From the NCBI GenBank assembly GCA_025667525.1, contig CM046881.1, positions 495,277,627 through 495,341,626 on the forward strand: DNA of 64,000 bases, read 5' to 3'. A program made the position numbers and the translations under genes. Every line of letters begins with the position of its first letter. The stretch's first letter is position 1. The notes beneath the pieces were generated by a model, which saw nothing but the letters and a program-made list of their open reading frames with translations, was not told the origin of the DNA and did not search any database. The DNA comes from Glebionis coronaria (taxonomy: Eukaryota; Streptophyta; Magnoliopsida; Asterales; Asteraceae). Shown here one piece after another: positions 9,851-22,298 of this stretch.

Positions 9851-10488
9851 TCTTGTGTACGATTCGTCTTTGTGGAGATTTGTTGATCGTTGACTTGAAG
9901 ACCATTTCCGTCCTCGGAAAGTTTTGTTATTTTATGTATTGTTTTTCTCGTTTTTTGTGAATAATATATTGTATTACGTAGAACAATAAATTTACATACT
10001 TTTCAAATAAGGCCTTAGTTGGGATTTCATCACCTAGCTATTGTAGTCAAATCCAAAACAAAAATAAAAGGCAAAATAGATAAATACTAATAAGAAGTTT
10101 GAACTCGATTTATACAAACTATAAGGTGGGTATAAGGCGACGAGCTATAAAAGGCCGTCTAAGGAAAAAGGGTTTTAAGTGCTTTCTGCCACCTCGTTTC
10201 CCCGCTTGCTTGTGCGTATATTGAGAGGGACAACCTATTATTGGTTTGCCGACTCAAGTAGTAATAAATCTTATTTTTGTAGTTTACTTATTGAACCTCG
10301 AGACGTTTAGGTTTTCACCTATCGTTTCAAAGTCGACCGAGGGTAATTTACTTCCATAGTAGTTATCCTTATTCCTTGTTTTTTATCGATCATTATTGAT
10401 TGAGCAATACCAAATAAAATACCAAAAATAATCTTCTTCTTGTCTAATTTCTTTTCTTCAATCCTCTAAATTCTCGTCTTTGTAGTGT
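9851..10488 (+). other. 5' leader of element N
   Basis: Noncoding, AT-rich leader. The last 45 bases are pyrimidine-rich and end in TTTGTAG (10479-10485), three bases before the gag ATG. This splice-acceptor-like end is the same arrangement as in elements A and B. I could not pick a donor with confidence. Confidence 0.5.
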
Positions 10489-10821
10489 ATGCAATTACGT
10501 TCTTCTCGTCTTGTGATTGATTTTAATAGGCTTGAAAATATTCCTCGTAGAAATAGAAATCGTCAACAACGAATAGTGGAACTCGAGCTTCCACCTATTG
10601 TTGTAGAGATGGCCGATAACCGAACAATGGATGAATTGCTCCGTGCACCCACCGAAGGGTATGGGGAAGCAATCGTTGTGCCGGCTATTTTGGCGGATCA
10701 TTTTGAGATTAAGACGGGTCTTTTATCGCTCATTCGTGCCGACCAATTTCATGGCAATGAGACCGATAGTCCGCATTCTCACATTCGGAATTTTCTTCGA
10801 ATTACCTCGACTCAAGTTTAG
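10489..10821 (+). pseudogene. gag: Gag N-terminus, element N (frameshifted)
   Basis: Starts MQLRSSR, an Athila-like Gag start, and is genuine to about residue 105 (DSPHSHIRNFLRITST), aligning with DDPHDHIKRFLQLTNT in element B. The first 45 residues are arginine-rich. A frameshift near 10805-10815 moves the reading to the next ORF. The ATG directly follows the conserved AG|TGT context seen upstream of gag in A and B. Confidence 0.85.
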
Positions 10822-12457
10822 AGATGTGCCGAATGACGCGATTAAGCTCCTGCTTTTTCCGTACTCGCTCGAGGGTAATGCTAAGCTTTGGTATGAGAAA
10901 GAACCACCGGGTTCGATCTTAACATGGGATGATTTAACGTCTAAGTTTATGGATTACTTCTTTCCACCATCTAAGACAACACACTTTAAGAACGAGATCA
11001 CTAAATTTGAGCAAAAAGTTCATGAATCGTTTGGGGTTGCTTGGGAAAGATTTAAAGGTTTGTTAAGACAATGTCCACACCACGGTTTCTCGGAATTGCA
11101 TCAAATAAATACTTTTTATAATGGGCTTAATATGATTGAACAAGATTCTTTAAATGCCGCCGCGGGTGGTAATCTTTTGAGAAAAACTCCGAGAGACGCG
11201 TGGAGAATAATTGAGGATAAGTCTAGAGCACAATATTCACGAAACACACCGGTTGTTTCCAATGTGAATTCATTAAATCCCGAGATTGCTAGATTGGACT
11301 CTAAGATTGATAGTGGATTCGCGACTTTGTTGAATGAGATTAGGAAGAATCCCCATGGATCGATTAATATGGTTGAGAATGTTTGTGTATCATGTGGTGG
11401 AGCACATCCTAATTATGCTTGTTCGACCACGGGGTTTGATCAAGCTAGTGCTTTTACCGCGAAGGGAACTTATGTCTCCAACGGCCAAGTTCCTCGTCAA
11501 AATCATGTTGCTCCACCGGGTTTTCCACCGGTTCAAAATAGGTACAACAATGGGAACAATGGGAATAATTTTAACCGTGGTAACCAAAGGAATTACAATC
11601 AAGGAAATGGGTTTAATTCTAATCGAAACAATCAAGGTTTTCACAATAATCAAAATGATTTGTCAAGCTACATTAAAACGAATGAGGCAAATTTGAAGGC
11701 TTTTCAAAATAACATTCAAGGACAAATGGCAACTTTGAAAAATGAATTTCAAAATACGATTAAAGGGCAAAACAATAAGATTGAGCTTAATCAACAAAGA
11801 CTTGAACAAAACCAAAACCGTTTTGAGCAAAGATTAGAGCAAAGTCACAATCGTATGCAACAAAGTTTGGAACAAGGTCAAAATAAATTGCTTTCGATGT
11901 TTGAGGGATTTATGTCTAAACCGTCATCTTCTTCGGGTTGCTTACCTAGTAACACCATTCCAAACCCGAAGGGAGAACTTAAGGCCATAACCGTTTATGA
12001 TGAGTGTGAAAATTTAGATGAAGTTGAAGTGATTGAGTTTAATCCTCCACCTAAGGAAACTTTTCTAGATGTCACCAAGGCTACTTTGAATGTGATTAGT
12101 ACCTCGGTTTTCTTTGATTTCTTTCTCGAGAAGTATAAAGATCCGGGTCAATTCTTGATACCTTGTGTTTTCAATGAGCTTGGGGTTTACAAAGGCCTAG
12201 CCGATCTAGGAGCTAGCATTAACTTAATGCCCCTAGCCATTTGGAAAACTATTGACTATGCACCACTTAGTACCACTCGAATGATCATTGAGCTTGCTAA
12301 TGGTACCACCACTCGGCCGGTTGGTATAACGGAAAATGTCATTATGAAAGTGGGAAATTTCTTGTACTTAGCCGATTTTGCTATAGTTGATTATGAGACC
12401 AATCCTCATGTGCCTATTATTCTAGGACGTCCATTTTTGTGCACGGCTCAAATTTAA
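10631..12457 (+). pseudogene. gag-pro: Gag core, coiled coil and protease, element N
   Basis: The frame opens at 10631 but is homologous only from about 10815 (RDVPNDAIKLLLFPYSL). It holds the gag core (WYEKEPPGSILTW, NTFYNGLNM, NAAAGGNLL), a zinc knuckle CVSCGGAHPNYAC at residue 252 and an N/G-rich stretch. A Q-rich coiled coil follows (about residues 350-430), then the landmark GCLPSNTIPNPKGELKAI. The protease has active site DLGA at residue 525 and the partner motif ILGRPF near the end. A TAA at 12455-12457 interrupts the frame; sequence beyond it (VDMRKEEIKLFYGDKS) still reads as the end of an Athila-type protease domain. Confidence 0.9.
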
Positions 12458-13973
12458 GTTGATATGAGGAAAGAAGAAATTAAATTGTTTTATGGAGATA
12501 AGAGCATTGTTTTAAAACCGGAAAAGATTCCAAGATTCGTTTCTAAGAAAGTGGAAAGTGTTAAACTTATTGAAACTATTGAAAGTAAAAGCTCTTTTTG
12601 ATAAAGGTGTTTTTCCAATTTTGGAAACTTCATTTTGTGAAAGTAAAAAGTTAAATTCAAATGAAGAAGCTTGCTTTGTTGAATCATGTTGTAATCTTTC
12701 CTCATTTCCATTCACTCCACACGAGGATGATAGTTCTAAGATTGAAAAACAAATTAATGATTACTTAAGTGAGCCATTTGATGCTAGTGAGTTTAATAGT
12801 GAGAATTTTGATCCCGAGAGTGATATTGCTTTAATTGAACAATCTTTGAAAATGGACTCATTTTAACTCTCTTCTAAGGATCATGTTGATATTCCTAAGG
12901 CACAATCTTCCATTGAAGAGCCTTTGATTCCTAACTTCACACCGAGTGAGGTTAGTGACTATTCATGTGATAAGTTCATCGATGAACTTTTTTCTATCAT
13001 TGATCCACTTCCACGGGGAAATGAAGACATTTCCGATCTCGAGATCGAGCGTGATTCTTGTATTTTACCTACCATTCTCGAGGAATTCGCCGATGAGTTT
13101 CCTTCAAATGAGAATGATGATCTTGTATCCGAGTGTGACACACTTGATACTTTGTCGGATATTTCTTGTGATGACAAGATTGATGACACTTTTGTGACTT
13201 ACTCAAATCCTCTCTTTGAAGCTTCAATGAACAATAATCCATTGTTTCAAGAGGATTTTGAGAGTATCATACCTCCTACATCTCACAACCTTTGTGACGA
13301 TGAGCTCTTCATTAAGGAGTTTGATACGTTACTTTCCATAGACATTCCTTCGGAATTTAAGGAAGAGTCTAATGACGGTGATGAAGACTCTTGGTTTAAT
13401 CACCCGATTTATGATGATGACAATGTTGACCCGGAGGGAGAAATTACTTTTGCTCCAATTATCCTTCCCACTCGCTTTGATCTTAATGTGCGGGTTTTTC
13501 ATGCGACTCATTTTGAGTACCACGACCCCTTCATTCACATTCCTAAGAGTGATAAGGTCAACAAAGTCATGCAAGTTGAAATCACTAGTGTTGAGACTTT
13601 TGTACCACCATTACCATGTGCTTCATATAATTTAGGATTAGCATGGGGGGACGACACCGTGTTGTCTATTCCTTTCTCCATCGAGGACGAGGTATTCGAC
13701 CCCGGAATCGTTGATTTAGGGAAATCTCGGCCTTTCACCGATGCAATAATTGAAAGACTTTTTAATCATCTTGGTGCGAGTTTATCTCGGGGAGCATGCT
13801 ACATCCATACCATTATTTGTGACTACCATCTCTTTTTGGAGATTTGTGTTAGAGTTTTATCCTTTCATTTGTCATCCGACAACGAGGATGAAATCTTTGA
13901 CCCCGGCATCGTGCTTTATGTTGGATTTTATTACAATGTGTCGGTTTTCACCTTTTTCCCTAAGGACAAATGA
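12458..13973 (+). pseudogene. Acidic C-terminal coding region of element N, no known domain
   Basis: The gag-pro frame continues to TGA at 12599-12601 and shifts by one frame around 12560-12600. It then runs to 13973 with a single in-frame TAA at 12864-12866. The product is about 470 residues, very rich in Asp, Glu and Ser, with clustered acidic blocks and a repeated motif (EDEVFDPGIV and EDEIFDPGIV). The last 150 residues are less acidic and contain Cys, His and aromatic residues (RGACYIHTIICDYH). I recognise no catalytic motif. It occupies the place of the acidic PR-RT linker of A and B but is much longer, and RT, RNase H and integrase do not follow. It may be an expanded linker or a captured sequence. 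Confidence 0.7.
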
Positions 13974-13983
13974 ATGCGGGGAT

Positions 13984-14041
13984 CGAGTCGAGCTCATGAC
14001 TCGGTGAACAAAAACGAGGTGCCTTGTGGGGGAGTCCCATA
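13984..14041 (+). ncRNA. Conserved post-coding RNA motif with hairpin, element N
   Basis: Contains CTCATGACTCGGTGAACAAA, nearly identical to the motif after pol in A and B. A hairpin follows with arms TGTGGG (14025-14030) and CCCATA (14036-14041). The stem bases differ from A and B but pairing is kept, including one G-U pair. Confidence 0.5.
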
Positions 14042-15962
14042 CATTCTATCTTCTTTCTATTTTCTAACAACTAATAAGGCTTGATCTTTCAAGCTCGTGC
14101 TCGTGTTTTGTTGTGTTGTGAATCTTAGGTATGACCCTAATATTTGAAGACTCTCGTGTTCGGTTTTTGCCGGTCCACTTGATCTTCCAATCTTTGATTG
14201 CCAAAAAGGGGCATACTCTTTATCCCTTGATTTTTATCATCTAACGTTTTATCTTGAGGCATAATTAATAAACGGCTTATTGATTTGCGTGCTCTTTCCA
14301 TGCTAGGATTTTGCAATTAGACTCTTCGTGTTTTAGCAAGGGGGTGTTACTCTTGAGCTAAGAAACATTGAGGACAATATTTGGTTTTAGCATGGGGGAG
14401 TCAATCGATATAATCGCTTGCTATTGCTTTTGTCGTGTCTAAACGTATTGTTTTTCTCATTTTTCAATAAAATTTTAAATTTTTAGTGTTATTTTTAAGT
14501 TTTAATAAATAAAATAAGTGCTTTTGACACAAATGTAGGCTTTCCGTTGGTGAAAATAAAGATAGTTTTTGACTCGACTCGGTTTTTACCTTAGCTTTTC
14601 CTTAACGTATTTGAATTAAGTTTTGCTAGGCTTTTATATAGAAAGCTTTAAAACGCGAAAGTCTTAATTCATATGAGTTAAGAACAAGAACTTTTCGAAA
14701 GTTCCTATAATTGATCATAGAAAGTCGTTTATCAAGGGAACTTTGAAACGCAAATTCTAAAACTTGAAAGAGTATAAGAAGATGCAAGATCCTATAGATG
14801 ACTTGAAAACCCAAAACTTTGATTTAATAGGCTAAGTATCCATTGATTTCACATTTTTGGACTTTTACAATATGGAGAACAAGAGATGATAGAGTTCAAT
14901 CATAAGTTTCTAAGGTTAAATTTTTCTTTGTGCAAGTATTTTTGTGTTTGATTTAATCTCCTCGTATTTACTTTCCACACTTGAATAATAATTGCTTAAT
15001 AAATGAAGTGTTTAGCGGTTTAGGCTTGATATCTTAACTCGTAACTCCTTCTTTTTCTTCCCTTGTAATTAAAGTGAGAACACATTAAGGGTGTCAGCGT
15101 CATGGACTTTTGATCATGGGATTGCGGAAATCTGGCTTACTATACATATCATATTAATAAAGAAGAATAAATAAAAACATGTTCTCTAGGAGCCTTCGGG
15201 TGGGAGTCATGTAGCACTAACCTTGTCATTAGAGCCTTAGGGTGTATGTCAAGGGGCGTGTTGAATAAAAATTGCTTCATCATCATGATCCGTAAGGTGG
15301 GATGGTGAAGTCAATTCCCTTATTTTTGTCCAAGGAGCCTTCGGGTGTGGATTTTAAATAAGGAGCACAATTGCATCTTAAAGAGCCACAAGGTGATATG
15401 ATGTAGTTGTTGCTAACTCCATTAATAAGGTCATAATTGACTTTGGAGGTTTTTATTGTTGCTTTTAAGTAGTCATATTAGCCAAATTTCGGGTCCGGGA
15501 TTTATCCCTAAATCGTGTTATGTTATCCTTGATGTGGGTTTTCTTTAGTGACAACGGTTTTTGAAGTCGAGGTTAGGTTTTGAGTGTTGAGTTTAAACCG
15601 TTCTTGCCTTCATTTTTGGACTAATAAATATCAAAATAAAGTCAAATGAGCCTTTGGGTGAATGACAAATAAAATCTAGAGATACAATTAGGAATAATAA
15701 GAGATTGAGTTTAACACAAATTACTTGTATGAGTTGGTTTAATTTTGGGGCTTATGATTGACAATGATCATGTTTTTGCACTTGGCATGGAAAAGTGAAA
15801 AGTCGGGGACGATGAATATATTTGAGTTTTATGATCCTAAAAGTTATTTTTCTAATAATGAAAGCAATACATTATGTCTTTGCAAAATATAGTGTCATAA
15901 GTTGAATAATGATGTAGTTAGTGTCTTATTTTATCATTGCGTGAGGACACGACAATTGCTTA
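14042..15962 (+). other. Long 3' noncoding region of element N
   Basis: No coding region is supported. It holds a hairpin around AACATTGAGGACAAT (14363-14382) followed by a PPT-like tract (CATGGGGGAG, 14391-14400), both shared with A and B. From 14580 to 14830 it resembles the 3' regions of A and B (TTTTGCTAGGCTTTTATATA). A dispersed GAGCCTTCGGGTG repeat lies at 15188-15660. Confidence 0.7.
15188..15660 (+). repeat. Dispersed GAGCCTTCGGGTG repeats in element N
   Basis: The motif occurs near 15190, 15235, 15338 and 15648, with decayed forms near 15290 and 15384. Copies are separated by unrelated AT-rich sequence, so this is a spaced motif and not a tandem satellite. Confidence 0.6.
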
Positions 15963-15973
15963 GCAAGGGGGAG
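15963..15973 (+). other. Polypurine tract, element N
   Basis: GCAAGGGGGAG sits two bases before the 3' LTR and would prime plus-strand DNA. Confidence 0.75.
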
Positions 15974-17012
15974 TTTGATATGAGTGATTTTACTCATATC
16001 ATTTGTAGCTTAAAACAACCAATAAATGCAAAAAATGTATCAAAAATGCCTTGTATATGCTTGTTTGTTGTTTAATGTGTGTAGGTACCAAAGTTCGCAA
16101 AGACCGACAAAAACTGGCATGAGTTTGAAGAAAAAGATCAACAAAGCCAATTTCGAGCTCGACTTTAGCGGATTTAATCATTAATGAAGATTTTGGGCAA
16201 GTGGGTCCCACATTTGGGAAAATGGGCTCAAAAGCCCATTTGAAGTTCAATAAGGAGTTAACTTTTGTTATAAGCCCAACAATGGCCTAATAGGAGATAA
16301 ACCAAATGGACGGTTTTAAGTTTTCAATTTATTTGGGTCCATTTAAAACCCAAAGGGAAATAAAGGACGAATTGTGTGCAACTTGGGCCACAAGCCCATG
16401 TTTTTGCTACTTAAATAAATAGAATGGGTTTTAGGGTTTTGTTACAAGATTAAAACGTTTGATGAGTTGTTTATAACTCACAAATAGTCAACCGATTATA
16501 TCCCCACTTACCAACACACGTTTTTTTTATTCCCCACTCACACACTTTTTCCCACACAACAAATAAATAATGTCGATACAACCTATGCTATTCACCTTTC
16601 TCCTTTCTTCCCCAAAAATAATAACCAGACAAATCCACTGTTCACCAACCCTAGTTTATTAATTCGTTCGAATTAATTGGGGCTTTTTGGCACACGGTTG
16701 ATTCAAGCGTAGGGGAATTAAATCCCCCACGTTTTAGGAAGAGAAAAGATGGATGCGAGGGGTACGTGGCAGCGAATAACTGGAGGAAACACATCACCAC
16801 TCCTATTCCTCCAATCAAAAGGGGACACTTCATCATCCAAGAAACACAACTAGCACAAACGGATGCCACGTTGGCAATCTGTGTGCTAGTTGTGTCTTAT
16901 CAACCGTAGGATCAAAACCAACATATGAGAGAGAAGATCTAAAGGCCAATACTGAAGATGGAATATGCTCTCGAAGATCCGAATATTCTCTCCAAGAAGC
17001 CTTTGGGATGGC

Positions 17013-17020
17013 TATAAAAA
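17013..17020 (+). promoter_or_regulatory. TATA box, element N 3' LTR
   Basis: TATAAAAA, the counterpart of 7046-7053. Confidence 0.55.
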
Positions 17021-18339
17021 CCCTCCAAAATACTTGTAATGGCATCCCTTTTCTTACTTGTAGTGTTATAATGTTTAAATTAGATTAGACTTGTAATTTT
17101 CTTTAAAATAATGTAATTCTATTTTGATTTAATGAAATATCAGTTTTAATCTTCAATTATCGCATTTAATCTTTTTAATCATACTGTTCTTGCAATTTAA
17201 TCTGAATAAATCGTTATAACTGGATATTATTTGGATTAGCTAAAGTAATAGCTAATTTAAGTGATAAAGTGAGATTTGAGTAAAATTACTTAAATCACTG
17301 TTTAAGTAATAAAAATATAAGTAAGCTGTTTGGTTCGATTGTGGAGTCTGGTTCGAGATGGTGGTTTGATAGTAATGGTTTTCGAATGGTGCTTTATGGT
17401 GGTCTCGATCTAATGAGTTAGACGGCTCAGCGCCGCTTCTACGTCTCAACGGATTTCTTCAAATGGTATGTTATTTGTTACTTAGTTGTTGATTCCTGAT
17501 TGATTTATTTAGTTAAGTTAGTTTGAGTGAATAATTGGTAATTGAGTTGTTCTGCTATAGATAGGATTTATCACTTGTATGATTTTTGTTAAACGAGATA
17601 ATCAGAGTTTGATAAATGTGTTTAGGACATGATTTATAATTGGTAGATCATTAATAAGTTTTCTCTTAAGTATAATCTGTGTTATAGATCTGCTTAGTTC
17701 GATTACTTTTGTTCTTATTGATTTTTAGTATCTAATCTTGCTGAGTCTTCATGAATCAGTATAGTTAAATGTGAATTGATCTTAGTTTTTGAACTGCTGA
17801 ATCTGTGATAAAACTGTTTGTCTATGACTGCTGATTCGTCATGTGAAATTGGTTGTGAAGCGCATTTGATTTAGTATACTGAATTCAATTCGATAGCTGA
17901 TATAGTTTTGTTTGTAGGTTTGAGTTAACTGATTGTAGATTGCTGTAAGGATTTTAATATGCTAATTAGTCACTGTATGTTTGATTTACTAAGAGTATAA
18001 GCTGATTTTGTTTATCTATATCATGTGATTTAGTTAATGTATTATTGCTGATGTTTGTTTTGTTCTAATTGTTGAATCAGTTTTGGTATTTTTAGTAGCT
18101 GATGAATTTACTTGTTATTGTGCTGTCTGCAATTTCTGTCTGCTTAATTGAGTATGGACTGTTTTGAGTATAAGCTTGCTTAATTTTTTGTTGCTTGTTA
18201 ATATTATTTTGTTTTAACAGATTCTATTAATCTGTTAAATTACAAACTGATACCCTTATCAGTCTCAAAAATTCAAACAAAAGTCATCTCCTGTGACTTG
18301 TTAAATCATATCTGTTCAAAAGATAATAATCATAAAAAT

Positions 18340-18414
18340 GTGTCCCAATCTGGACTCGAAGCCATGACCTCCTGGTCATGGGCCTCAAGCTTTACCACTG
18401 AGCTAACTGGCTTC
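18340..18414 (-). other. tRNA-like module, 3' LTR of element N
   Basis: Counterpart of 8357-8431. The A box (18394-18405) is intact. The B box (18352-18362) has one substitution that breaks its GGTTCGA core. Confidence 0.5.
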
Positions 18415-19112
18415 TTTGGTTTATTTACTTTCAGTTTTATTAATATAGCAAAGTGGTGACTGGCAGTGTTTATTTAAATTGTAGATTAAGTAAATTTTCA
18501 TTACTATTTTATTTAAAGTTAATTTCAGTAGAAAAAAAATAGTTTCGAAATTGAATTAAATAAATTTAAAATAAAAATAATAATAAAAAAAATTTATTAA
18601 TTTAAAAAGTTTAATTAGTTTATTTTAATAATTAGATTTTTATAATTTTAGATTTTAAATAAAATTAGTTTAAAAAAAAGATTTGGTATAAGTAATTCTT
18701 AATAAAGTTAATTAGATTTTTAAATAGAGTTAAAGTTATCTTTATAGATTAAATTTTATAGAATATTTTTTATATAGATTAATTTTTTAAATAGTTTCAA
18801 TTTTAAGTAATTTTTATTGTCTTTAATTAATTCGGGGCTTACGATTCATGCACTTTAGGATAAGATTTAATAGTTTAAAATTGGTAGATTTAGTTTCTAG
18901 TTTTAAAACTGAAAACCAATTCGAATCAATTGTCCAAATCAATACGAAACGTCTCAAATTCACTCGATCTTCGTGTACAACGAACTTGGTTCATAAACGT
19001 GCTTAATTGAATTCGTCTTTGGTAATATTAGTCTATTACTTTTTCCTAAAGGTAATTTTCTAATTTATCCTATAACGTATCTAATTATCACTATACTATC
19101 ACGATCACATCA

Positions 19113-19117
19113 GAGCT
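19113..19117. repeat. Target-site duplication of element N (right copy)
   Basis: GAGCT, identical to 6014-6018. Joining the flanks restores a sequence like element B at 28374-28420. Confidence 0.92.
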
Positions 19118-20631
19118 ATATAGGTTGCTTGTGTTTGTATGGTGATGTGATTACAGGGATAGGTGCACTTTTGGAATCTTTGAAGAACCGTGCTCCCATG
19201 TTATCCGCAAATCCGGTTCTATCTCTCAACTATCGTGATTCAATTTTCTTCATACTCACATTTGAAATTGATCACTTTAGTTGTCTCCTCCTTAACTTGA
19301 TTTAACCAACGTGCACAATGTCATAAGTGTAGGGGAGAATTTTCCCCACATGCTTAAACATTGAGGACAATGTTTATATTAAGTGTAGGGGAGACTTCTA
19401 TCGAAGTTTTAAGTGGACTTTTCCATTAAAATGTCCTCATTTTAACCGGAAAATTTTATTTTTCGACATTTTTCAAAAATTTTAATCTATTTTGGCCTAG
19501 TTGTATAGTTGTATTTTGCTTTGTTATGGTTATTTTCTTTCCTTGCTAAAATAAAGTTTAATAAAGTGGTTTTAATTTTCAGAAGTCGTGAATATTTTGA
19601 CTCAACCCGAGTTTACTTATCTAAGTTTACTCTAGCTAGTATCCTTAACGTGTTTAAGTCAAGTTTTGCTAGGCTTTTATATAGGGAACTTTAAAACGCG
19701 AAGGTCTTAACTCTCACGGGTTAAGAACAAGAACTTTTCGCAAGTTCCTATAATTGATCCTAGAGAGTCGTTTATCAAGGGAACTTTAAAATGAGATTTC
19801 TAAACTTGAAAAAGTCTAAGAATTTGCAAGATCCTATAGATGACTCGAAAACCCAAAACTTTGATTTAATTGGCTAAGCATCCACGAGTCTCATTCCTTG
19901 AGATTTTAAGCTGTGAAGGACGAGAGATGATAGAGTCAATTATAAGTTTGGTATTCTTTCGTGAATTTATGTGAGTTGATTATAAGCCTATTCTCCCATC
20001 GCTTGCTAATAAATTTATCTGCAATAAATAAGGTTGTACAATTTGAAAAGTTACTTAGGTTCTAGCACAAGATCGTTTAAAAGTTGTTCGGTATTAGTTA
20101 GAGTTCATAGCCAAGGCATAACTTATTGAAGCGGGATGCGAAGATTGGCGAGTCCGAAAAGGCCCTAACAAGGCATGAGGGGTACATTTTGTTGCTAAGG
20201 ATCCAAAAGTGATGTGAAGAATCATTTATCAAAGATCAATATTAGGATCGAGACACACGACGAAAAGCAAATACTCCCCTAAAGATCATGGAGAAGTCTA
20301 TCCGAAAAGACCCTAGCAAGGTATGAGGATAAATAGATCAAGGTACTAAAAGGAGGCGGATCGTTGTATATCAAAGTCCAAAATAAAGATTGGAGAAAAA
20401 TGAAGAAGTCGTGGTCCAAATATGAAGAATCTCTCAAAACTTCAAGTGAAGAAATTCCTATTATGAAGAGAAGACCATCATTTCAAGAAAGTCTCTCAAA
20501 GATTTGAAGTATTAAGTCGCTGCCAAATATCGGTCCGTGAAAGGTCTCAAATCGTGAAGCGAGTTATGCCAAGATATGAACTTTATGAGGTCCCGAGAAG
20601 CAGTTTTAAAAGATTTTGTCCTTTAGCTAAC
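19118..20631 (+). other. Element A 3' untranslated region, middle part
   Basis: Collinear with 28395-29746 of element B, and noncoding. It contains PPT-like tracts near 19327 and 19381, and the hairpin AAACATTG/CAATGTTT (19356-19363 with 19368-19375). A longer section begins TTTTGCTAGGCTTTTATATA (from about 19663) and is shared with element N but shortened in B. CTAAC at 20627-20631 is the left target-site copy of element B. Confidence 0.8.
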
Positions 20632-21099
20632 TGATAGGTGTGAAAACACCCATCCTTTTACCACTTAATTCTGGCTAAAACAAGACCGAAACACGTATTT
20701 AATATCATTTGTTTGGAATTATGCGTGGTTTTTGTGTTTATTGTGTTTTCAGAGTCAACCGGATTAATAATGAAGAAAACATGGTATTGCACGGGCTTTA
20801 TCAAGGAAAAAGACTCAAGACGAAGTCTATTGTCCAAGAGATGCAAAGGATTTGAAGTCATTGTGCCTATTTGAAGATTTATCGAAGAATAGAGCCAAAT
20901 ATGGAAGATTCATATATGTCGAAGAACTCGAGTCTATTAAATAAAAGATTATAAGACGAGTTGGAATTATTCACCGACACTTCTAAAAATCCAAAGTCGG
21001 AAACGTTTAATTAAAAGAGACGAGAAGACTAAAGAAGGAAGAAGAAAAGAAGCCCAAGACAAAGCCCATTTACAAGCCCACCACCATCATACACACGCC

Positions 21100-21107
21100 T
21101 ATATAAA
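21100..21107 (+). promoter_or_regulatory. TATA box, element B 5' LTR
   Basis: TATATAAA in the context ACACGCCTATATAAAAGCC, conserved in the 3' LTR at 30674-30681. A transcription start near 21130-21140 is expected. Confidence 0.65.
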
Positions 21108-21679
21108 AGCCCTTACTTCACAAATTTCACACACTTAGCTTAGCTAGTCTTTAGTTTTTCAATTTTTCTCTAGTTTCTAGAGAGAGAAAGTTCCATACTT
21201 TCTCTCACTAAACTTTTTCTTTGCTTTTCATCTTTTAATTCAAGCTTCCTTTAATCTTTGTATTTGGGATTTCATCTATCTTATTCTAGTTAAGCTTTCA
21301 AGTTCTTTAATTTTCTTCTACTTTTCTTGATTTGTCAAAATCTTTGATCCGATTGTATCACTTCATACGGTTTGTATTTGGTGAATGAGCTCGTGTTAAA
21401 AGTTTGATCTTTCTTGTTTCTCTTTAAGCTCTCTCACGAATAGGTTATAAGCTCTCCATGCTTATTGGCCTATTCCTTGTTCAAGCTTATTATTTTCGGA
21501 TTTCATATAAGTTTTAGTCTTTCAAAAGTTCTTTTCATTAAGTTCATGGTTTACGTTTTCAAAAGTTGTCAAATTTAAGCTTTTTGAGTTGTTTAAAGTT
21601 CCGGTTAAGGTGGCTTATTGTGTATACTTGTTGAAATTTCAGTTCCCACCAATTTCGGAACTGCATTCCTTCCATCGCA

Positions 21680-22020
21680 ATACAAGGGTTTTAAACATAT
21701 TCCGACAGCTTCATTGGTTTAGATCGTAATAACCCAAGAGGGTTTTACTTTGCGATCTGGTGGTAATTCCCCTTATTCCGATCTGGGATTGCGATCGCGT
21801 ATTGCGATCGCACATTCCGACGGGGTTTAGGTCCCTTTCCTAGTCGAAACTCTGGCCAATTTTTGTTCTCCATATTCCGATAGTAAGTCATTGCGACAGC
21901 TTGGTTTTTGAACATTCCGATAGTACCAAACATGGACATTCTGATGGTAGTTATGATTACATTCCGATGCTTTTGATTTTCTTACATTCCGATAGAAATA
22001 ATTTTCGATATTCCGATAGA
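21680..22020 (+). repeat. ATTCCGAT motif array in element B 5' LTR
   Basis: About ten spaced copies of ATTCCGAT(AG) or close variants, with ATTGCGA variants including GCGATCGC palindromes, separated by 10-40 bases. The 3' LTR has the same array at 31255-31595. The 3' LTR of element A has a related but different array in the corresponding place. Confidence 0.75.
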
Positions 22021-22298
22021 ACAAGTTTTTAAGCATTAATTCAATTAAGTTTTCAAAGTAATTTTCTAATCTTTCCTTTACGTTTTAAAGCACTTACTTT
22101 TAACTAGTCAATTTAGTTTAATCTTCCAAAACTTTAATTTGCTCAACATCATTTACATTTAATTGTTTTTAGTTTAAAAATAAATAAACAAAACAACACC
22201 TTTTTACTAACCAAGAACAAATCATTCCACTTAGAACTGAGATCAATTCGAGAGGATATCGAGAGTAAAATTGAACCTAGCAAAATCAAAGTATCAAA

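Larger units (their letters stand above)
6019..19112 (+). mobile_element. Element N: non-autonomous Gag-protease LTR retrotransposon
   Basis: A 13,094-bp insertion in the 3' untranslated region of element A. It has long LTRs (6019-9825 and 15976-19112, both TGAT...ATCA), a tRNA-Asp PBS, an Athila-like gag-protease frame and a long acidic coding tail. RT, RNase H and integrase are absent and not replaced by remnants. It is bounded by a perfect 5-bp target duplication GAGCT (6014-6018 and 19113-19117). It would need proteins from an autonomous Athila-like element such as B. The layout resembles published plant TR-GAG-type elements, though the acidic tail is unusual. Confidence 0.92.
15976..19112 (+). 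repeat. 3' LTR of element N (3137 bp)
   Basis: Matches the 5' LTR closely, with scattered substitutions and small indels. It starts TGATATGAG, ends CGATCACATCA, and lacks the inverted and second direct copies found in the 5' LTR. Confidence 0.93.
20632..22296 (+). repeat. 5' LTR of element B
   Basis: Starts with a small hairpin (GGTGT gaaa ACACC) and ends AAAGTATCA. The TATA box at 21100 puts U3 at about 500 bp and R-U5 at about 1.1 kb. The R-U5 part carries roughly ten ATTCCGAT-type motifs between 21680 and 22020. Confidence 0.95.

Noticed and set aside
9697..9960. 87-codon plus-strand open frame across the LTR-PBS junction of element N.
   Set aside because: It spans the PBS and the duplicated LTR end; no coding signal.
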